Shown piece by piece: positions 63,834 to 64,000 of a stretch of DNA of 64,000 nucleotides. Both the position numbers and the translations under genes were made by a program. The notes beneath the pieces were generated by a model that had not been told where the DNA came from, did not search any database, and saw only the letters and a program-made list of their open reading frames with translations. Origin of the DNA: Palleronia aestuarii (GTDB lineage: Bacteria; Pseudomonadota; Alphaproteobacteria; Rhodobacterales; Rhodobacteraceae); the NCBI RefSeq assembly GCF_003253995.1, contig NZ_QKZL01000011.1:43426-107425 (forward strand), in the 5' to 3' direction. Positions within the stretch are counted from its first letter, which is position 1. Each line of letters opens with the position of its first letter.

Positions 63834-64000
63834 ATGAACGCCAAGACCGACCTGCTCGCCCGCGCCCTCGAGACCACGAACGAGCCGTTCTCCGGACCCC
63901 GCATCCGACCCGCCGCGAAGGTCGAGATGGGCACCGGCTGCAATCCGCCCCGCATCCGCCCCGCCGCGAAGGCCGAGATGGGCACCGGCTGCAACCCGCC
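63834..64000 (+). CDS. Tandem-repeat Cys-containing peptide, RiPP-precursor-like, 3' end cut off
   Basis: ATG 63834 follows a GGAGAG ribosome site. Residues 1-22 (MNAKTDLLARALETTNEPFS and two more) form a helix-prone, leader-like start with no export signal. From residue 23 a 17-residue unit RIRPAAKVEMGTGCNPP repeats; the second copy differs only by Val to Ala, and the window ends one base before its last codon is complete. At DNA level the units are 51 bases long with three differences, two of them synonymous, so the peptide sequence is under selection. Each unit has one Cys in a GTGCNPP context after a basic Arg/Lys segment. A multi-core modified-peptide precursor is the best guess; no maturation enzyme is visible on this side. 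Confidence 0.65.
   Translation, partial: MNAKTDLLARALETTNEPFSGPRIRPAAKVEMGTGCNPPRIRPAAKAEMGTGCNP
63900..64000 (+). repeat. 51-base tandem coding repeat (at least two units)
   Basis: Unit 1 spans 63900-63950 and unit 2 runs from 63951 to the window end, one base short. They differ at three positions in 50. More units may follow outside the window. Confidence 0.9.

Noticed and set aside
63773..63994. Antisense open frame over the repeat-peptide gene
   Set aside because: It is open because the 51-base repeats are stop-free in several frames; it lacks a ribosome site and promoter, and the codon differences between repeat units are synonymous in the plus frame.

Overview
The window reads as GC-rich alphaproteobacterial DNA, most likely from the family Rhodobacteraceae (roseobacter-type). 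The grounds are the FlaF-FlbT flagellin module, the flagellar gene order (fliC-flaF-flbT, flgB-flgC-fliE-fliQ-flgF-flgG-flgA-flgH-fliL, flhA-fliR-flhB, fliL-fliF-fliH-fliN-fliP), CtrA-like TTAA-N7-TTAA boxes at flagellar promoters, and a VPLPA-type sorting tail on one exported protein. Assignment to a genus is not possible from the sequence alone.

Region 1 (1-3186) is housekeeping: the truncated 3' part of mutM, then ubiE and ubiB for ubiquinone synthesis and repair. Region 2 (3183-32236) is a large flagellar and motility cluster in several blocks: flgD and a fliK-like gene (minus); a rod-binding protein and an FlgN-like protein (plus); fliC-flaF-flbT-DUF1217 (plus); fliI (minus); flgB to a second fliL (plus); SLT-like-flhA-fliR-flhB-fliJ-like (minus); fliL-motF-like-motE-like-motA-large periplasmic protein (minus); and fliF-fliH-fliN-fliP (plus). 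An unrelated island at 6237-10361 (a CDP-alcohol phosphatidyltransferase plus a YnjBCD-type ABC importer) interrupts it. motB, fliG, fliM, flgE, flgI, flgK and flgL are not in the window. Five or six CtrA-like boxes sit in the control regions of these blocks, including one at a DUF4394 exported protein next to fliP.

Region 3 (about 33.2-56.0 kb) is a catabolic island. It holds a NitT/Tau-type ABC importer, a complete CoA-thioester beta-oxidation set resembling the lower phenylacetate/dicarboxylate pathway (acyl-CoA dehydrogenase, PaaF-like hydratase, PaaG-like isomerase, PaaH-like dehydrogenase, PaaJ/PcaF-like thiolase, a MaoC/FAS1-like dehydratase), a family III CoA-transferase, an NDP-forming acyl-CoA synthetase, two MmgE/PrpD proteins, a LeuCD-type hydro-lyase and a PEP-mutase/isocitrate-lyase family lyase. 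A repeated CTATGCGGTA motif at the transporter, at the divergent dehydratase/hydratase promoter and at iclR defines a probable IclR regulon. TGTAT...ATACA elements near gntR, the acyl-CoA dehydrogenase operon and the first prpD-like gene suggest a GntR regulon.

Region 4 (56.0-63.4 kb) is a decaying iron-siderophore uptake locus: tonB, two exbD, exbB, a binding protein, two FecCD permeases, an ATPase and a TonB-dependent receptor. All are recognisable and all are broken by premature stops, frameshifts or deletions. At the very end (63834 onward) a short, intact reading frame begins that encodes a 22-residue leader followed by tandem 17-residue Cys-containing repeats. It is cut by the window edge, it looks like a multi-core peptide (RiPP-like) precursor, and it is the strongest candidate for something undescribed.
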